Source: Silene noctiflora
Lineage: Eukaryota > Streptophyta > Magnoliopsida > Caryophyllales > Caryophyllaceae
Assembly (NCBI GenBank): GCA_009801015.1
Contig: VHZZ01002317.1
Location: 56,623-81,704 of the forward strand
Reading direction: 5' to 3'
Length of the DNA: 25,082 nt
This document shows positions 1 to 9,451 of the stretch, one piece after another (the first letter of the stretch is position 1; every line of letters begins with the position of its first letter). The notes beneath the pieces are model-generated. The model worked only from the letters and a program-made list of their open reading frames with translations, made no database searches and had not been told where the DNA came from. Made by a program: the position numbers and the translations under genes.

Positions 1-109
1 CACAACTAATTAGCAACCACCGCGCTCTCCGTGTATTCGACCCCTAAATACTACATTAATTTCTTGTACCTAGGGTATTTATTTTTGATAAGGTTGCGAC
101 ACCTGTTCA
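1..109 (+). mobile_element. 3' end of an unidentified LTR (fragment)
   Basis: This stretch has no counterpart in the other Retand-like LTR copy, where the corresponding position is preceded by a TATA box and start-site region. It contains a TTCGACCCC run and a TTTTTGATAAGG stretch and ends in CA at 108-109, as an LTR 3' end should. I read it as the tail of a different LTR retrotransposon abutting the truncated Retand-like LTR. The rest lies outside the window, so neither family nor target duplication can be checked. A simple rearrangement junction is equally possible. Confidence 0.4.
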
Positions 110-955
110 ATTCTCTTCTCTCTTTGCATTCTAAGACCACGTACTTTTGCATGACGCCTACGTGCTTTAGCATTCTCGGCCACGTAAGCCTAGATCATTC
201 TAGGTACCAGTCACGTTTTGCATAGACCTACCAATTTGACCACTACACTTTAATCAACCTAATTAATCAACCGTTTTTCATAAATCCTTTTCCAGGGTAT
301 CTTCATTACATCGAGTCGAATTTGTCAATTTCGCTTTGTAAACATGTAAGTCTGAGGGTGTAAAATCCCATTTGTATTTTATTTTATGTATTTATAATCA
401 TGTAAGAGTCTACACAGTAAACATGCTTTCAAAATCATATTTTTTTAAACCTTTTTGACGAATCAGCAGGGAAAGACCGTCGAGAAGAAACGCAGGAGCC
501 GTTGCGCCTTCTGGAACAGCCGCAGCATCTGCTACGCCTCTTCTAGAGGATACTTATCTACTGCTTCTCTTCTTCTTCTTCCTCGAGTACCAATTGATTC
601 GTCCCTTGTGTTTTACCTCGTTTTCATTCACAAGTTTCCAGTTTTCTTAATTTATTTTCTTTCATCTTTCAACTTAAATCCCTTATGATCAATTGTGGTG
701 GGTTTTTGTCATTTATTTCAAACCCCGATTTTCAATGGTTTGATCTTCCCATATCAAATAATTTAGAATTCGACTTCTGTACATATTTTTCGTTCTATGA
801 CGATCTTTCATATGTGTAATCTGTTTAAACCACTTTAATTTCGAGTCTAATATCAATCAATACATCTAAATTAAACAATGAATATTAACAACCCCGAGTC
901 TGACTTTCACAGTCAAAATCCAGCTCGAGAACAGTCGCTCAAAGTGATGCGCCTC
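110..955 (+). mobile_element. Truncated left LTR of Retand-like Tat element
   Basis: Positions 111-955 align almost without gaps to 14171-15014, with roughly 7-8% mismatches by a rough count over the first 500 bases. This copy lacks the first ~570 bases (U3 and TATA box) and the last ~665 bases of the complete LTR at 13601-15679. Its left edge lies about 45-50 bases downstream of the position matching the TATA box. The right edge stops inside a repeated GCGCCTC module and runs straight into pol. Open frames seen here, such as 455-688, recur in the other LTR only because the LTR is duplicated. Confidence 0.88.
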
Positions 956-2270
956 CATTGTATTTCAATCCTCACTCTCATCTTGTGGTCAACCACATAC
1001 TCAAATCTCAGGGATATTTCCCAGGGATGCCTCTGAAACCCATCAGGAAGAATACCTTCGCGCCTTTTCAAGAAGGAAATTTTCAAAGAATACCCTTAGG
1101 GCTAGGGTACAAGCCAACTGTGGAGGAATCTTTCGAAATGCTCGCTCAGCTTAACGCTCGGAAGCATAAGGGTGTCCAATTAAGACCATATCACCTTACG
1201 CTAAATGGGTATTTCGTTAGAGAAGGAGAACATGAATCTTTTCATGATTTTCCCGAACCCTGGATACATGAAGACAACAAGCTAGATGGGATATAAGTGT
1301 TCCACGACTGTTACTTTCTCCCCCAAGAAATGGTTCCTACCGTCAAAACTCCTTCAAAACCTTGCCTCAACAGTCAAGCTGTCAGCCTTTTATTTGGGGA
1401 AGACTGATTTGAAAAGGCAGCCCAAGAAGATATCATTACCATGATACTACGGGATGACCATTTTGATCCCACAGCTCTAATCACAGATGTAGATCCAGCA
1501 AAAAATAAAACAAGATGGAGAAAGTCGATCAAATGGACAAATAATCAAGGAAGGCTCTTCAAGCTCACTACAGGCGAAGGATAGATATTTCAAGAAGAAC
1601 CGGAAGACGATGAGTTCGAGTCTGAGTCTGAGTCCAAGTCTAGAAAAGTCGTCAAAGAGTCTTCTCTTGTTATCAACCCCACTCCCTTTATTTATCCTAG
1701 CTTAGCATCGAGTAGCAGTAGCCTTGGGCCTACCCAAACAATTGTTCCTCCTTTGCCACTGACTAATGATTAGTTGCCTTCTTTGTTTCAGCTATTTTCA
1801 AATTTTAATACGAATAAATCAGATTCTGCTTACTCCTTGTGTTGTTATGATTGCAATTCTGTTTGTGACGATACGGAGGATGATTTTGATCCAGACTCAC
1901 TAGACTTGCCACCCTATATGATAAAAGAAATTTTAAAAGAGGGACAAGGGGAACCAGTTATAGAAAACACCGAACCAATTGACGTGGGGACAGACCTCGA
2001 ATCTAAAGAACATAGGATAGGGACCAACCTAGACTCGGCTGAAAGAGCTCTCTTTATCGACCTTTTACACGAGTTCGAAGACGTCTTCGCTTGGTCCTAC
2101 AAAGATATGTCAGGGATAGACAGGGATATTGCAGAACATCGTATCCCAATTAAGCCAGGTTTTAAACCAGTTAAGCAAAAGCTTTGCAGAATCAAGACCG
2201 AATGGAGTCTTAAGATCAAAGAAGAGATAGACAAACAATTCAAAGCCGGGTTCATCAAATTTCCGAGTAT
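956..2270 (+). pseudogene. Tat/Ogre-type polyprotein spacer before RT (pol remnant)
   Basis: Reading frame 1 runs from the LTR junction to about 2270 with in-frame stops near 1294, 1408, 1582 and 1771. The first part (956-1290) carries the motif LKSQGYFPGMPL and a GLGYKPT stretch, typical of the linker between protease and reverse transcriptase in Tat/Ogre elements (family knowledge). An acidic Ser/Glu-rich stretch follows at about 1600-1660, and 1870-2130 is acidic and leads into RT. Upstream gag and protease are absent because the truncated LTR joins directly at 955/956. The frame is lost around 2265-2280, where the coding signal moves to frame 3. Confidence 0.75.
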
Positions 2271-3032
2271 TCTAACTGGGTGGCCAACATCGTCCCCGTA
2301 CCCAAAAAGTATGGGGAAATCCGGGTTTGTGTTGATTTTAGGGACCTGAACGAGGCTAGTCCAAAGGACGACTTTCCATTACCCCTCATCGACATATTAG
2401 TAGACAATACAGCTGACCACACACTTATGTCCTTCATGGATGGATACGCAGGCTACAATCAAATTAAAATGGCTAAAGAAGACATGCATAAAACTGCATT
2501 TATCACTGAATAGGGAACCTATTGCTACACCGTCATGCGTTTCGGGTTAATCAACGCTGGTGCAACATGTCAACGCACAACCACTACCTTGCTACAGGAC
2601 GTGATGCATAAAGAAGTAGAGGTGTATGTTGATGATATGATCATTAAATCCAAAGATAGGCAGGGTCACATTGCTAACCTACGCAAGTTATTCTTTAGAC
2701 TTCGCAAGTAAAATATGAGACTCAATCCTGAGAAGTGCGCATTTGGGGTAACATCTGGGAAGTTTTACGTCGTAAGTCAACGAGGGATAGAGATTGATCC
2801 ATCCAAGATCAAGGTTCTAATAGAGAAGATGCAACCGTAAGAGAAAGAAATTCGAGGTTTTCTAGGCAAGGTGCAATACATAAGCCGTTTTATCTTCAAG
2901 CTCACCATGATTTGCGAACCAATATTCAAAAGGCTCAAAAAGACAGACCACACTATGTGGGATGACAATTGTCAAAAGGCATTCGAAAAAATCAAGGAGA
3001 TTTTGGCTAAGCCACCTGTGCTCATGCCGCCA
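2136..3032 (+). pseudogene. Reverse transcriptase domain, Tat lineage (decayed)
   Basis: This would be the RNA- and DNA-dependent polymerase of the element. After a frameshift near 2270 the domain reads in frame 3. Visible hallmarks are VPKKYGEIRVCVDFRDLN, then FPLPLIDILVDNTA, then SFMDGYAGYNQIKM, which carries the first catalytic Asp. The polymerase box YVDD lies at 2625-2636, and the connection-domain motif EIRGFLGKVQYISRF follows at about 2845-2890. In-frame stops at 2511, 2709 and 2838, plus the frameshift, make it non-functional. The stop at 2511 sits where the family normally has Trp and the one at 2709 where it normally has Tyr (from memory). The motif wording and the dual RNase H behind it place it in the Tat clade rather than Athila. 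Confidence 0.88.
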
Positions 3033-3415
3033 TAGTAAGGCCAACCTTTATCCCTATACCTCACAGTCACGGAAACAACCATGCTCTCTCAAATGGTAGG
3101 GAAAGAGGAACGAGCCATCTAGTACCTCAGCAAGAAGTTCTTGGAATACGAGACAAAGTACACACCACTTGAAAAGACTTGCCTCGCTCTTGTGTGGGAA
3201 ACAAAGAAGCTACGACACTACATGCTCAGCTATTCGGTCAAAGTATACTCGAAGATGGATCCAATAAAATAAATTTTCGAGAAGCCAGTTCTTAATGGTC
3301 GACTAGCAAGGTGGACTCTAATGCTTTATGAGTTCGGCCTCAAATATGTACCTCTAAAGGTAATTAAAGGACGGGCAGTGGCTGAATTTTTCGCAGACAA
3401 TCCCATACATGATAC
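3033..3415 (+). pseudogene. First RNase H domain of Tat pol (decayed)
   Basis: It continues in frame 3 after a double stop at 3033-3038. The domain would degrade the RNA strand of RNA:DNA hybrids during reverse transcription. Recognisable pieces are YLSKKFLEYETKYTPLEKTC at about 3123-3182, which includes a conserved Glu, then KKLRHYMLSYSVKV, GRLARWTLMLYEFGLKYV, and a terminal AVAEFFADNP. The catalytic Asp of the usual AxxxFLADHP end is retained. Stops at 3120 and 3270 break the frame; both fall where Tat elements usually have Tyr. In Tat elements this ancestral RNase H is followed by a second, archaeal-type copy, as seen next here. Confidence 0.82.
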
Positions 3416-3617
3416 CCAGATGATAGACACATGGTTATTTCTGGACGAAAATATCCTTCATACCAACACGTAATCATGGGACCTCTACTTCGACGGGGCT
3501 TCCAGCCTAAGAGGATATGGCATCAGAGTGTTGCTCATTTATTCTGAAGGCAAGCATACACCAATTTCAGTCAAACTCGACTTCGAGGTAACTAATAACG
3601 CGGTAGAATATGAGGCC

Positions 3618-3622
3618 TGCGT
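3618..3622 (+). repeat. Target-site duplication TGCGT, left copy
   Basis: TGCGT occurs immediately before the inserted LTR and again at 4896-4900. Removing the insertion plus one copy restores a continuous aRNase H reading frame. Five-base duplications are normal for LTR-retrotransposon integrase. Confidence 0.85.
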
Positions 3623-3741
3623 TTTAATACTCGCCCTGTTAGGACCCTTTGACCATCTTTGACTGACTTAGAGGCATGTCTTAGGTCCTTGTTAAGCCCC
3701 GGAGGATTAGTCCTTTGTTGTAGTGTCCGTTGAGTTAATGA

Positions 3742-3831
3742 CTCGATCTAGCGAAGGCCACTCGATCGAGTAGCCCTGTTACTCGATCGAGTAGCGAGCA
3801 CTCGATCGAGTAAGTTAGTTACTCGATCGAG
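3742..3831. repeat. Phased CTCGATCGAG palindrome array in solo LTR
   Basis: Four perfect CTCGATCGAG copies start at 3761, 3782, 3801 and 3822, and a one-mismatch copy (CTCGATCTAG) starts at 3742. Spacing alternates 19, 21, 19, 21 bases. The perfect copies extend to 12- or 14-base palindromes (ACTCGATCGAGT, TACTCGATCGAGTA). The array ends 15 bases before a TATA-like element, so it lies in the U3 promoter region if the LTR reads on plus. Confidence 0.9.
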
Positions 3832-3844
3832 TAGATTGTGTCCA

Positions 3845-3860
3845 GCGATAAAATATATAT
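3845..3860 (+). promoter_or_regulatory. Candidate TATA box of the solo LTR
   Basis: GATAAAATATATATCG follows the palindrome array within about 15-20 bases, and pyrimidine-rich sequence follows downstream. Position and composition fit an LTR core promoter. There is no experimental support, and AT-rich matches of this kind arise easily by chance. Confidence 0.4.
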
Positions 3861-4895
3861 CGCGATATCGGGAAATCCGAATCATTTCATTTTGGTTTCT
3901 TCTAAACCTAGATGTCGTCGCATCTCTATTCCTTCTCCTGTTTTCAACTTTTGAGAAGATTGGGGGAGATGAGTCATCATGGGGACGGGAGCATGTGTCA
4001 GGTAGCGGTCTTGCCGCCGAGATGCTTTGTATAGGTATGTTGTTGTCATCATCATCATCATCGTCTCTTTTAGTTTTAGTGATGTGTGTAGTGATAGTGA
4101 TAAGTTGCCGTAATGTTTGGTATATGATGTTTCAGTGGTTGCTTGTTACCGTGAGGCTGTGTGTGGATTCGCTGCGGATTGCTAAGGTAGGGTTTCCCTA
4201 CTCAGTACTGTATATATGGAATGTGTTTATTGATATGTCTTATGAATGTTTGGATGGATGATGTGTATGGTGAATCGTGTGATGTCTATGTTGCGAGGTG
4301 CATCCTCGGCTGAGTGGGGTCACTTGCGAGAGTGACTTCAAGCCCTTGATTCGCCCTTTGTGGAACCCGCCAAAGGAGGGGATGTGCACATTAATGAACA
4401 TGGGTTTACGCTCGGATGAGATGAGCGGGGCTTAGGTGGAAATGGCTGCGGTCCCCCACTGGCAGGGCTACAAAACTTGGTGTGTAGTCAGTGATGTGGT
4501 GTGGTGGTGGAGTCGGTGTGGTAGTATGTGTGTTGATTGTGTCTGTGGTTGGATGTTTATATGGTACTGACCTTGTGTGGTGTTTTCCTGTTTTTTTCCT
4601 TTGTGTTGTGTCTGCCGTGATCATTATGGTGAGTAGTCGGTCTTGGAAGGTTGCTTTTGGATCTTGCTGGGTTAATCGGAGGGACGAGTTCACCACAATT
4701 CACGACAGAGAGTAGTTATGCAGTTGGTAGTGTCATGAGTTGTATCATCTTTCTTTTGATTTACGACTAGTAACAACTTAAATTGCTCTGTTATTAACGT
4801 TCGATTATTGCTTTACCTCGGGTAACCGAGATGGTAACGCCTTTATCTACTAGGGAAGGTCTGTTTAAGGCTCCTTGGTAGATGGGGGTGTTACA

Positions 4896-4900
4896 TGCGT
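4896..4900 (+). repeat. Target-site duplication TGCGT, right copy
   Basis: It matches 3618-3622. The aRNase H frame resumes through this copy as Cys-Val-Ile-Gly. Confidence 0.85.
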
Positions 4901-5130
4901 CATAGGTTTACAAGCAGCAGTCAGTCTCGGCATCAAAAGACTTCGAGTCCATGAAGACTCGTCTCTCGTCATCAATCAGATCACTAGGTCATGGAAAATA
5001 CGGAGCGAAAATCCCGCCCCATATCAATCAAGGGTAGATGAGGTGGCTCAATTCTTTGATCAAATCACTTACTTACACTTACCAAGGGAAGAGAACCAAT
5101 TTGCAGCGCTTTTGCGAAACTTGCAATCCT

Positions 5131-6482
5131 CATTAATATGCCTGACCATATGGTGGATATGCCTTTATGCATCGAAAGGTGATCCAAGCCAGCCTATATA
5201 CATCTCCTAACTGACGAGGGGGAAGATCAAGAAGAGTCTTGGTACCAAGCCATTCTAAATTACAAACTCAATGGTGAATGTCCACCGAACATGAACAAGA
5301 GGGGACGGTGAGCTATAAGGTTACTATCCTCCCAATACGTCTTGAATCAAGGAGAATTATATAAAAGAACGCCACAAGGCGTTATCTTATTTTGCCTCAA
5401 TCGTTCGAAAGCAAAGAAGGTAATGGAGGAAGTCCATGATGGAGAATGTGGTCCGCACATGAGTAGGCCAATTATGGCAAAGAAAATCATGCGTTTGGGA
5501 TACTACTGGACGACCATGGAAACAGACTGCATCAAATATGTCAGACATTGTCACCATTTCCAAATCTTTGCAAACATGTAGCACGTTTCACCCTCCTTGT
5601 TATACACGATGACATCACCTTGGCCATTCTCCACTTGGGGAATAGACATCATCGGAAAAATTATTCCAGCTAGGACGGGAGGTCATTTCATTCTAGTGGC
5701 AATAGACCATTTCACTAAATGGGTGGAAGCAGCTTCCTATACTGATCTAGCATCCAAGCAAGTGGCTAAGTTCATACACGCCAACATCATTTGTCGTTAT
5801 GGGTGCCCACATGAGATCATTAGTGACAACGATTCTCATTTCCAAGCTGAGCTGCAGAAGTGCTCGCTAAATACAAAATTTAGCATCATCATTCCTCGCC
5901 ATACCGACCTCAAACCAATGGAGCCGTAAAGGCAGAAAATAATAATGTCGTCATGATCCTGAAGAAAATGATCGATATTTATAGGGACTGGCCTAATAAA
6001 ATACCCTTCGCCTTGTGAGTATATCGAACTTTAGTAAGGACGCCCACTGGGACTACTCCTTTCTACCTCACGTATGGCATGAAGGCTGTACAACCAGTAA
6101 AATTAGAGATCCCTTCTCTACGAATTATACTCGAAAGTCAAATTCTAGAGGCCCAATGGAACAAAGAGCAATGTGAAGAACTAATTCTCTTGGATGAGAA
6201 ACGATTATGCACCCTACATAATGTTCAAACATATCAAGCGCGAATCAAGAGAGCTTTTAAAAAGAAAGTCAAACCTCGGCACATCAAAGAAGAAGACTTG
6301 GTCCTTAAATCGGTTCGAGCTCTTTTACCAGTTGACCCATGAGGGAAATTTAAACCTAACTGGGCAGGACCTTATTTAGTTAAAACCATATCATCGGGTG
6401 GTGCGATTAGAATCACAGACCTTAACGGGAATGAATTCTCAAACCCGACTAACTTAGACCAACTTAAGAAATAGTACCCTTA
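5131..6482 (+). pseudogene. Integrase of Tat element (decayed)
   Basis: Frame 2 covers a linker (MPDHMVDMPL at about 5141) and then the integrase. The zinc-binding part has HDGECGPH and CIKYVRHCHHF; the last Cys of the HHCC finger reads Phe. The catalytic core has TWGIDIIGK with Asp at 5645 and IISDNDSHF with Asp at 5825. After a frameshift near 5908 it continues in frame 1 (AVKAENN), where the third catalytic residue, normally Glu, reads Lys at 5929-5931. The C-terminal part ends with AGPYLVKTISSGGA and DQLKK followed by stops at 6472 and 6481. Other stops lie near 5188, 5308, 5579 and 6016. The enzyme would insert the cDNA into host DNA; this copy cannot. Confidence 0.87.
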
Positions 6483-7011
6483 GATTAGGTTCAAAAGCGC
6501 CACGCATGACCCACGTGCCGCTCATGCAAAACGTTACACGACACATGCTATTATCCATCTTCATGCTATCTTGCTCTTGCATTTTAAGCATTTTCTATCA
6601 TCCTTAATATCGCCAAATTTAAACTTAATTGTATTTTAGGAGTAAGTAAAGCACCTTGCTTATTCCCTGCGTTCATTTAAACTCTTGCCGCGAACACTTA
6701 TTCTTTTGCATACATTTCGAACTACGTCACGGGTTTGGTTTCATCATTAACTGGTGAATACGTAGACAATCCTTCACAGGATACAACCCAAAAATACTTC
6801 TATTAAAATATGCATATAGAAGGACAAGTGCTTTGGCATTCGAAATTCGAAAAGGATAAGCGAAAGGGACATAATTGATAGAAGTTTTCTTAAACTTTCA
6901 GAGCTATTTATTCATTAATTATAAATAATAATATTAATATGCCAAATAAGTAATAAACAAATTCTAAAACTAAAAATGCTAAGCTAGAATTCTAAAAATC
7001 CCGCCTATTTA
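6483..7011. other. Spacer between pol and the antisense genes
   Basis: No convincing gene was found. The first part (to ~6840) is mixed sequence with a CATGC-rich stretch; the second (about 6900-7010) is AT-rich. It lies beyond the 3' ends of both pol (plus) and the first antisense gene (minus), so it would hold the convergent 3' untranslated sequences. Confidence 0.5.
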
Positions 7012-7813
7012 TCACAACAAATAATAAACACTATTACAAAAACTATAAAGAATTAGGCTATTCGTCCATCTTCCCCTTGCCTTTGTCATTTTTATTGTAC
7101 TTCTTTCTCGGCCTTGGGGTGGACGCTCCCGCGTTATTTCAGACCTAATTACTAAAGGTCTCTCTCGTGGTCTAGTATTTCCATTTCTATCCACCACCAT
7201 TCTTTCAGCAAGAGGAGTTTTCTTCGGTTTCTTCTTTGGATGAACGACTTGGAAGCCAGCTTCTTCCTCTCCCTCAGTCAAGTATTTCTGGTTCTTCCTG
7301 GCTACTTCTCAGATTTTGTAGTCCACAGGCTCATGCTTCCTTAACTTCTCCCTCTCCTCTGAAATGTTAGCTTTGGTCCATTGTATGCATGAATCAGATA
7401 CCCATAATGAACCTACAGGATTAGGTATATACAACATGTTCCTCTGTGCCAACGAAGTGCCCACTCACGACAGGAGTCGGTGGTGTGCGCCAATGCTGTT
7501 TGTGGAACGGTGTCCAACTTAGGGATCTTCTATCTTAGGCCCACTTATCTCAACAGCCTTTTCGGGAAAATAGTAACCATAAACTCCAAGCCTGGTATGT
7601 GAATCGATCGCGTAGGATCAAGGCTGGATGCTCCTATCAATGCCTTAAGATGCCACCATGGAACGATCCATCTTATGAGAGGCCCACCTTTATTCTTCAG
7701 TTTTTTTCCCAATAATTGCATATAGCCTCGTCCTCATCGAAATGGACCTCGGAACGATAGCCATACACATCGACTGGGGGCTCAATCAATCGCAGTCTTT
7801 CCATAAGCCAGAT

Positions 7814-7926
7814 CTATCAAGACAAAATGAGGAGATGGATTAAAAAAAGAAAGAAAAGAAAGAATGAAAAGAAAAAAAAGAAAAAAAGAAAAAAAAGAAA
7901 AAAAGAGAGAGAAAGAGAAAAATCAT
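7814..7926 (-). other. Probable intron of antisense gene B with altered donor
   Basis: On the minus strand, coding sequence ends CTTCAG at 7927 and resumes in the same phase at 7813 after TTGATAG. The 113 bases between consist mostly of a C/T tract with no coding signal. The acceptor is canonical (AG); the donor reads AT where GT is expected, one G-to-A change away. Homologous proteins appear to read straight across the gap (from memory). Confidence 0.5.
7838..7921. repeat. Low-complexity (GAAA)n-like purine tract
   Basis: About 80 bases of nearly pure A/G on plus (C/T on minus) lie inside the probable intron. It probably represents an expanded polypyrimidine tract ahead of the splice acceptor, and it makes the spurious poly-Phe and poly-Lys frames seen here. 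Confidence 0.85.
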
Positions 7927-8559
7927 CTGAAGTATTATGGGACTTCCCAAGTACGGCATCTCGCCATTAGCCTTCCTATTATCTAGACCAAGGATGGTCT
8001 CTCCCAATGATAACCAAGCTGGGCTCCTACGCAGCTCCATTTGCTCCACAATTCCCAAGAAACGAGGGTCTCCCTTCATCTCGGCATCGACATGGCCTTT
8101 CAAGACATAGCAATGGATAAGGCAAAATCCAAATGCTCGGCGCCTCACCACATATGAGATAGTAGGGTCCTACCTATTTATAAAGAGATCCACTAGGTCG
8201 AACATTCTCACGCCTTTTAAAATAACAAGACGATCTACTTCAGCCTTGGTCAAACCTTGAAGGTCCCTAAATTTTTTCTTATATCCTTGGGAACTAGGAG
8301 GCAATATAGGCAAGCTTTCAACATCCCACCCACCAACTGCTGAAAATTTCTCGGGAAAAGGACATATTTCTCCACCTAGAAATGCAAAAACGTGGAGATA
8401 TGGATTCCAATACTCCAAGCATGCATCGAAAAAGGTCTTCACCACCTTTACTTGCTTGAAACCAATGATTTGACCAATGTTAAATGCGGCCATATCATGC
8501 TTCTCCACGTTGGAAAACTCATTTGTCCATTGCTTGAGACGGGATTCGAAGCCATCCAT

Positions 8560-8766
8560 CTTTATGAGAATTTGTGAAATTTTGTATGTATGTTATAATA
8601 TGGAATAATAGAAGGGAGAATTGTGAGAATAAGAGTTCACCCGAGGTCTCTATATATATTATACGGGCTTTCCTAATTCTGCTCAGGAACAGACAAAGCC
8701 GAAAGAAAATGCAGCAACTGCTGCACCTTCAGGAAGGGTCACAGCTCTTCTTGCGCCTCTTCCTCG
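8560..8766 (-). promoter_or_regulatory. Putative promoter of antisense gene B
   Basis: On the minus strand a TATA-like stretch (TATATATAGAG, about 8659-8649) lies about 90 bases upstream of the start codon at 8559, leaving a 5' leader of roughly 60 bases. The bipartite GCAGC module (8711-8761) lies 50-110 bases further upstream. The same order, module then TATA then start, is seen for the LTR promoter and for the other antisense gene. Activity is inferred only. Confidence 0.45.
8711..8761. repeat. Bipartite GCAGC / GCTGC-CC module, copy near gene B
   Basis: GCAGCAACTGCTGC at 8711 is a near-perfect inverted repeat. It is followed by CACCTTC, and a second unit of the same type (CAGCTCTTCTTGCGCCTCTT) starts at about 8741. 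Related copies lie at 492-542, 12807-12855, 14015-14037, 14554-14605 and 14994-15046. Confidence 0.7.
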
Positions 8767-9451
8767 AGCTTATTTCCCGCGGTTTTCTGCGGAGGAGTTT
8801 CCTAATCCGGTTTATGTTAATGTTTTCTATTCCTATAGGATTTCGAAAGACCTTTTTTCCGGAAAATTGACTTTCCTTATCGCAATCGAAGTCTTTTTTC
8901 CATTCGAGTTCGCATTTCAAGGCAGCCGCTCCCGACGCATACTTACCCATTTTATTATCATTTTCTTTTTAGGGGGAAGAACTCCTCCACTGTCGTTACA
9001 TTTTCTGTCATTTCTTTGATTATTATTATTTTATTTTATTTTATTTCCTTTTAACCTTTTCAAACTTACTCATTTTCATTTCTTTTTTTTAGGGGGAAGC
9101 ACTCCCGTCATTTACTCGTACATCGCATCACAGTCCACTCACTTTTGGACATTTTTTTTTGTTTTTTCAATTCGACTGAAGTTCAAATTTTCAGCCATTT
9201 TAAATTGTAATTACATGTTTATACTCATGATTTTTTCCTGCATAAATTTCGGCAGCATGACGACATAAGTGATCATTATGCCAAACCTGTTTCCAAGCTA
9301 ACCTGCAGTAACAAGTTTCATCTACATCCAACAGCAGAAAAGGCACGCAGGCCCATATATATACATACAAAATGTACAAAATATATACAGGGCTCGAGCT
9401 CATGCCCGAGAACAAAATGAAATCAAAATGTACAAAGACTAAGACGCAACA
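8767..9451. other. Spacer between the two antisense genes
   Basis: No gene was recognised. It contains T-rich runs and two copies of a TTTTAGGGGGAAG motif (around 8968 and 9088), each followed by a CACTCC- or ACTCCTCC-type sequence, that is, a short direct repeat. On the minus strand this is the 3' flank of the PMD gene and the distal promoter of antisense gene B. Confidence 0.5.

Larger units (their letters stand above)
3623..4895 (+). mobile_element. Solo LTR inserted in Tat pol (chromovirus-like ends)
   Basis: It is 1273 bases, without recognisable gag or pol and flanked by the perfect duplication TGCGT. The right end is GGGTGTTACA. The left end, TTTAATACT, fits a TG-start terminus with a G-to-T change and is an imperfect inverse of the right end. 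Plus orientation is favoured because a palindrome array at 3742-3831 is followed by a TATA-like stretch, and because GTGTTACA is a usual 3' LTR end next to a Met-tRNA PBS in plant chromoviruses (from memory). Its last ~95 bases, reverse-complemented, resemble 24187-24290, so a related LTR lies at the right of the window. The open frames at 3836-4261, 4406-4696 and 4491-4715 show no protein signature. Confidence 0.8.
3472..5130 (+). pseudogene. Second (archaeal-type) RNase H, split by a solo LTR
   Basis: The domain is in two pieces, 3472-3622 and 4896-5130, separated by a 1273-base insertion. The left piece has WDLYFDGASSLRGYGI, carrying the first catalytic Asp, and NNAVEYEAC with the catalytic Glu. 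The right piece resumes with IGLQAAVSLGIKRLRVHEDS, with the third acidic residue, and LPREENQFA. The final conserved Asp of the ADALA motif is missing; the sequence reads AALL. Insertion plus 5-base duplication is a multiple of three, so the frame is the same on both sides. A frameshift follows near 5130. A second RNase H of this type is the defining trait of the Tat lineage. Confidence 0.85.
7012..8559 (-). pseudogene. Antisense gene B: PMD/DUF7745-like protein, two exons, broken
   Basis: The start codon is at 8559. Exon 1 (8559-7927) reads in one frame apart from a TAG near 8178, after LVDLFINR. Exon 2 starts at 7813 with WLMERLRLIEPPVDVYGYRS and runs to 7012. Frameshifts and stops (about 7700-7300) precede a basic tail rich in Lys and Arg (VVHPKKKPKKTP). 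The N-terminal motif LEYWNPYLHVFAF, followed by GGEICPFPEKFSAVGG, resembles retrotransposon-associated plant proteins of the plant-mobile-domain/DUF7745 group (recognition from memory, not a search). Total length would be near 480 residues. Its position, antisense between pol and the right LTR, matches the additional ORFs reported for Retand. Function is unknown; it is unlikely to be active here. Confidence 0.68.

Noticed and set aside
455..688. ORF of 77 residues repeated at 14514-14747 with similar protein
   Set aside because: Both lie at the same place in the two LTR copies; similarity follows from LTR duplication, and the reading frame has no protein signature or codon bias that I can see.
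3836..4715. Open frames in the solo LTR on both strands
   Set aside because: Low-complexity Ser/Leu/Val or Thr/His composition, overlapping on opposite strands, no domain motifs; LTR sequence explains them.
3618..4904. Insertion read as a Mutator-like element with a 9-bp duplication
   Set aside because: Nine-base matching needs two mismatches, while the five-base TGCGT is perfect and restores the reading frame exactly; the terminal GTGTTACA also matches LTR ends.
2709..6474. TAA/TAG at Tyr positions as a possible recoded stop codon
   Set aside because: The same pol has frameshifts, Trp-to-stop changes and lost catalytic residues, so ordinary decay suffices; a plant nuclear element has no reason for a changed code.
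7814..7926. U12-type AT-AC intron in antisense gene B
   Set aside because: The intron ends in AG, not AC, and the start lacks the ATATCC consensus; a mutated GT donor is simpler.
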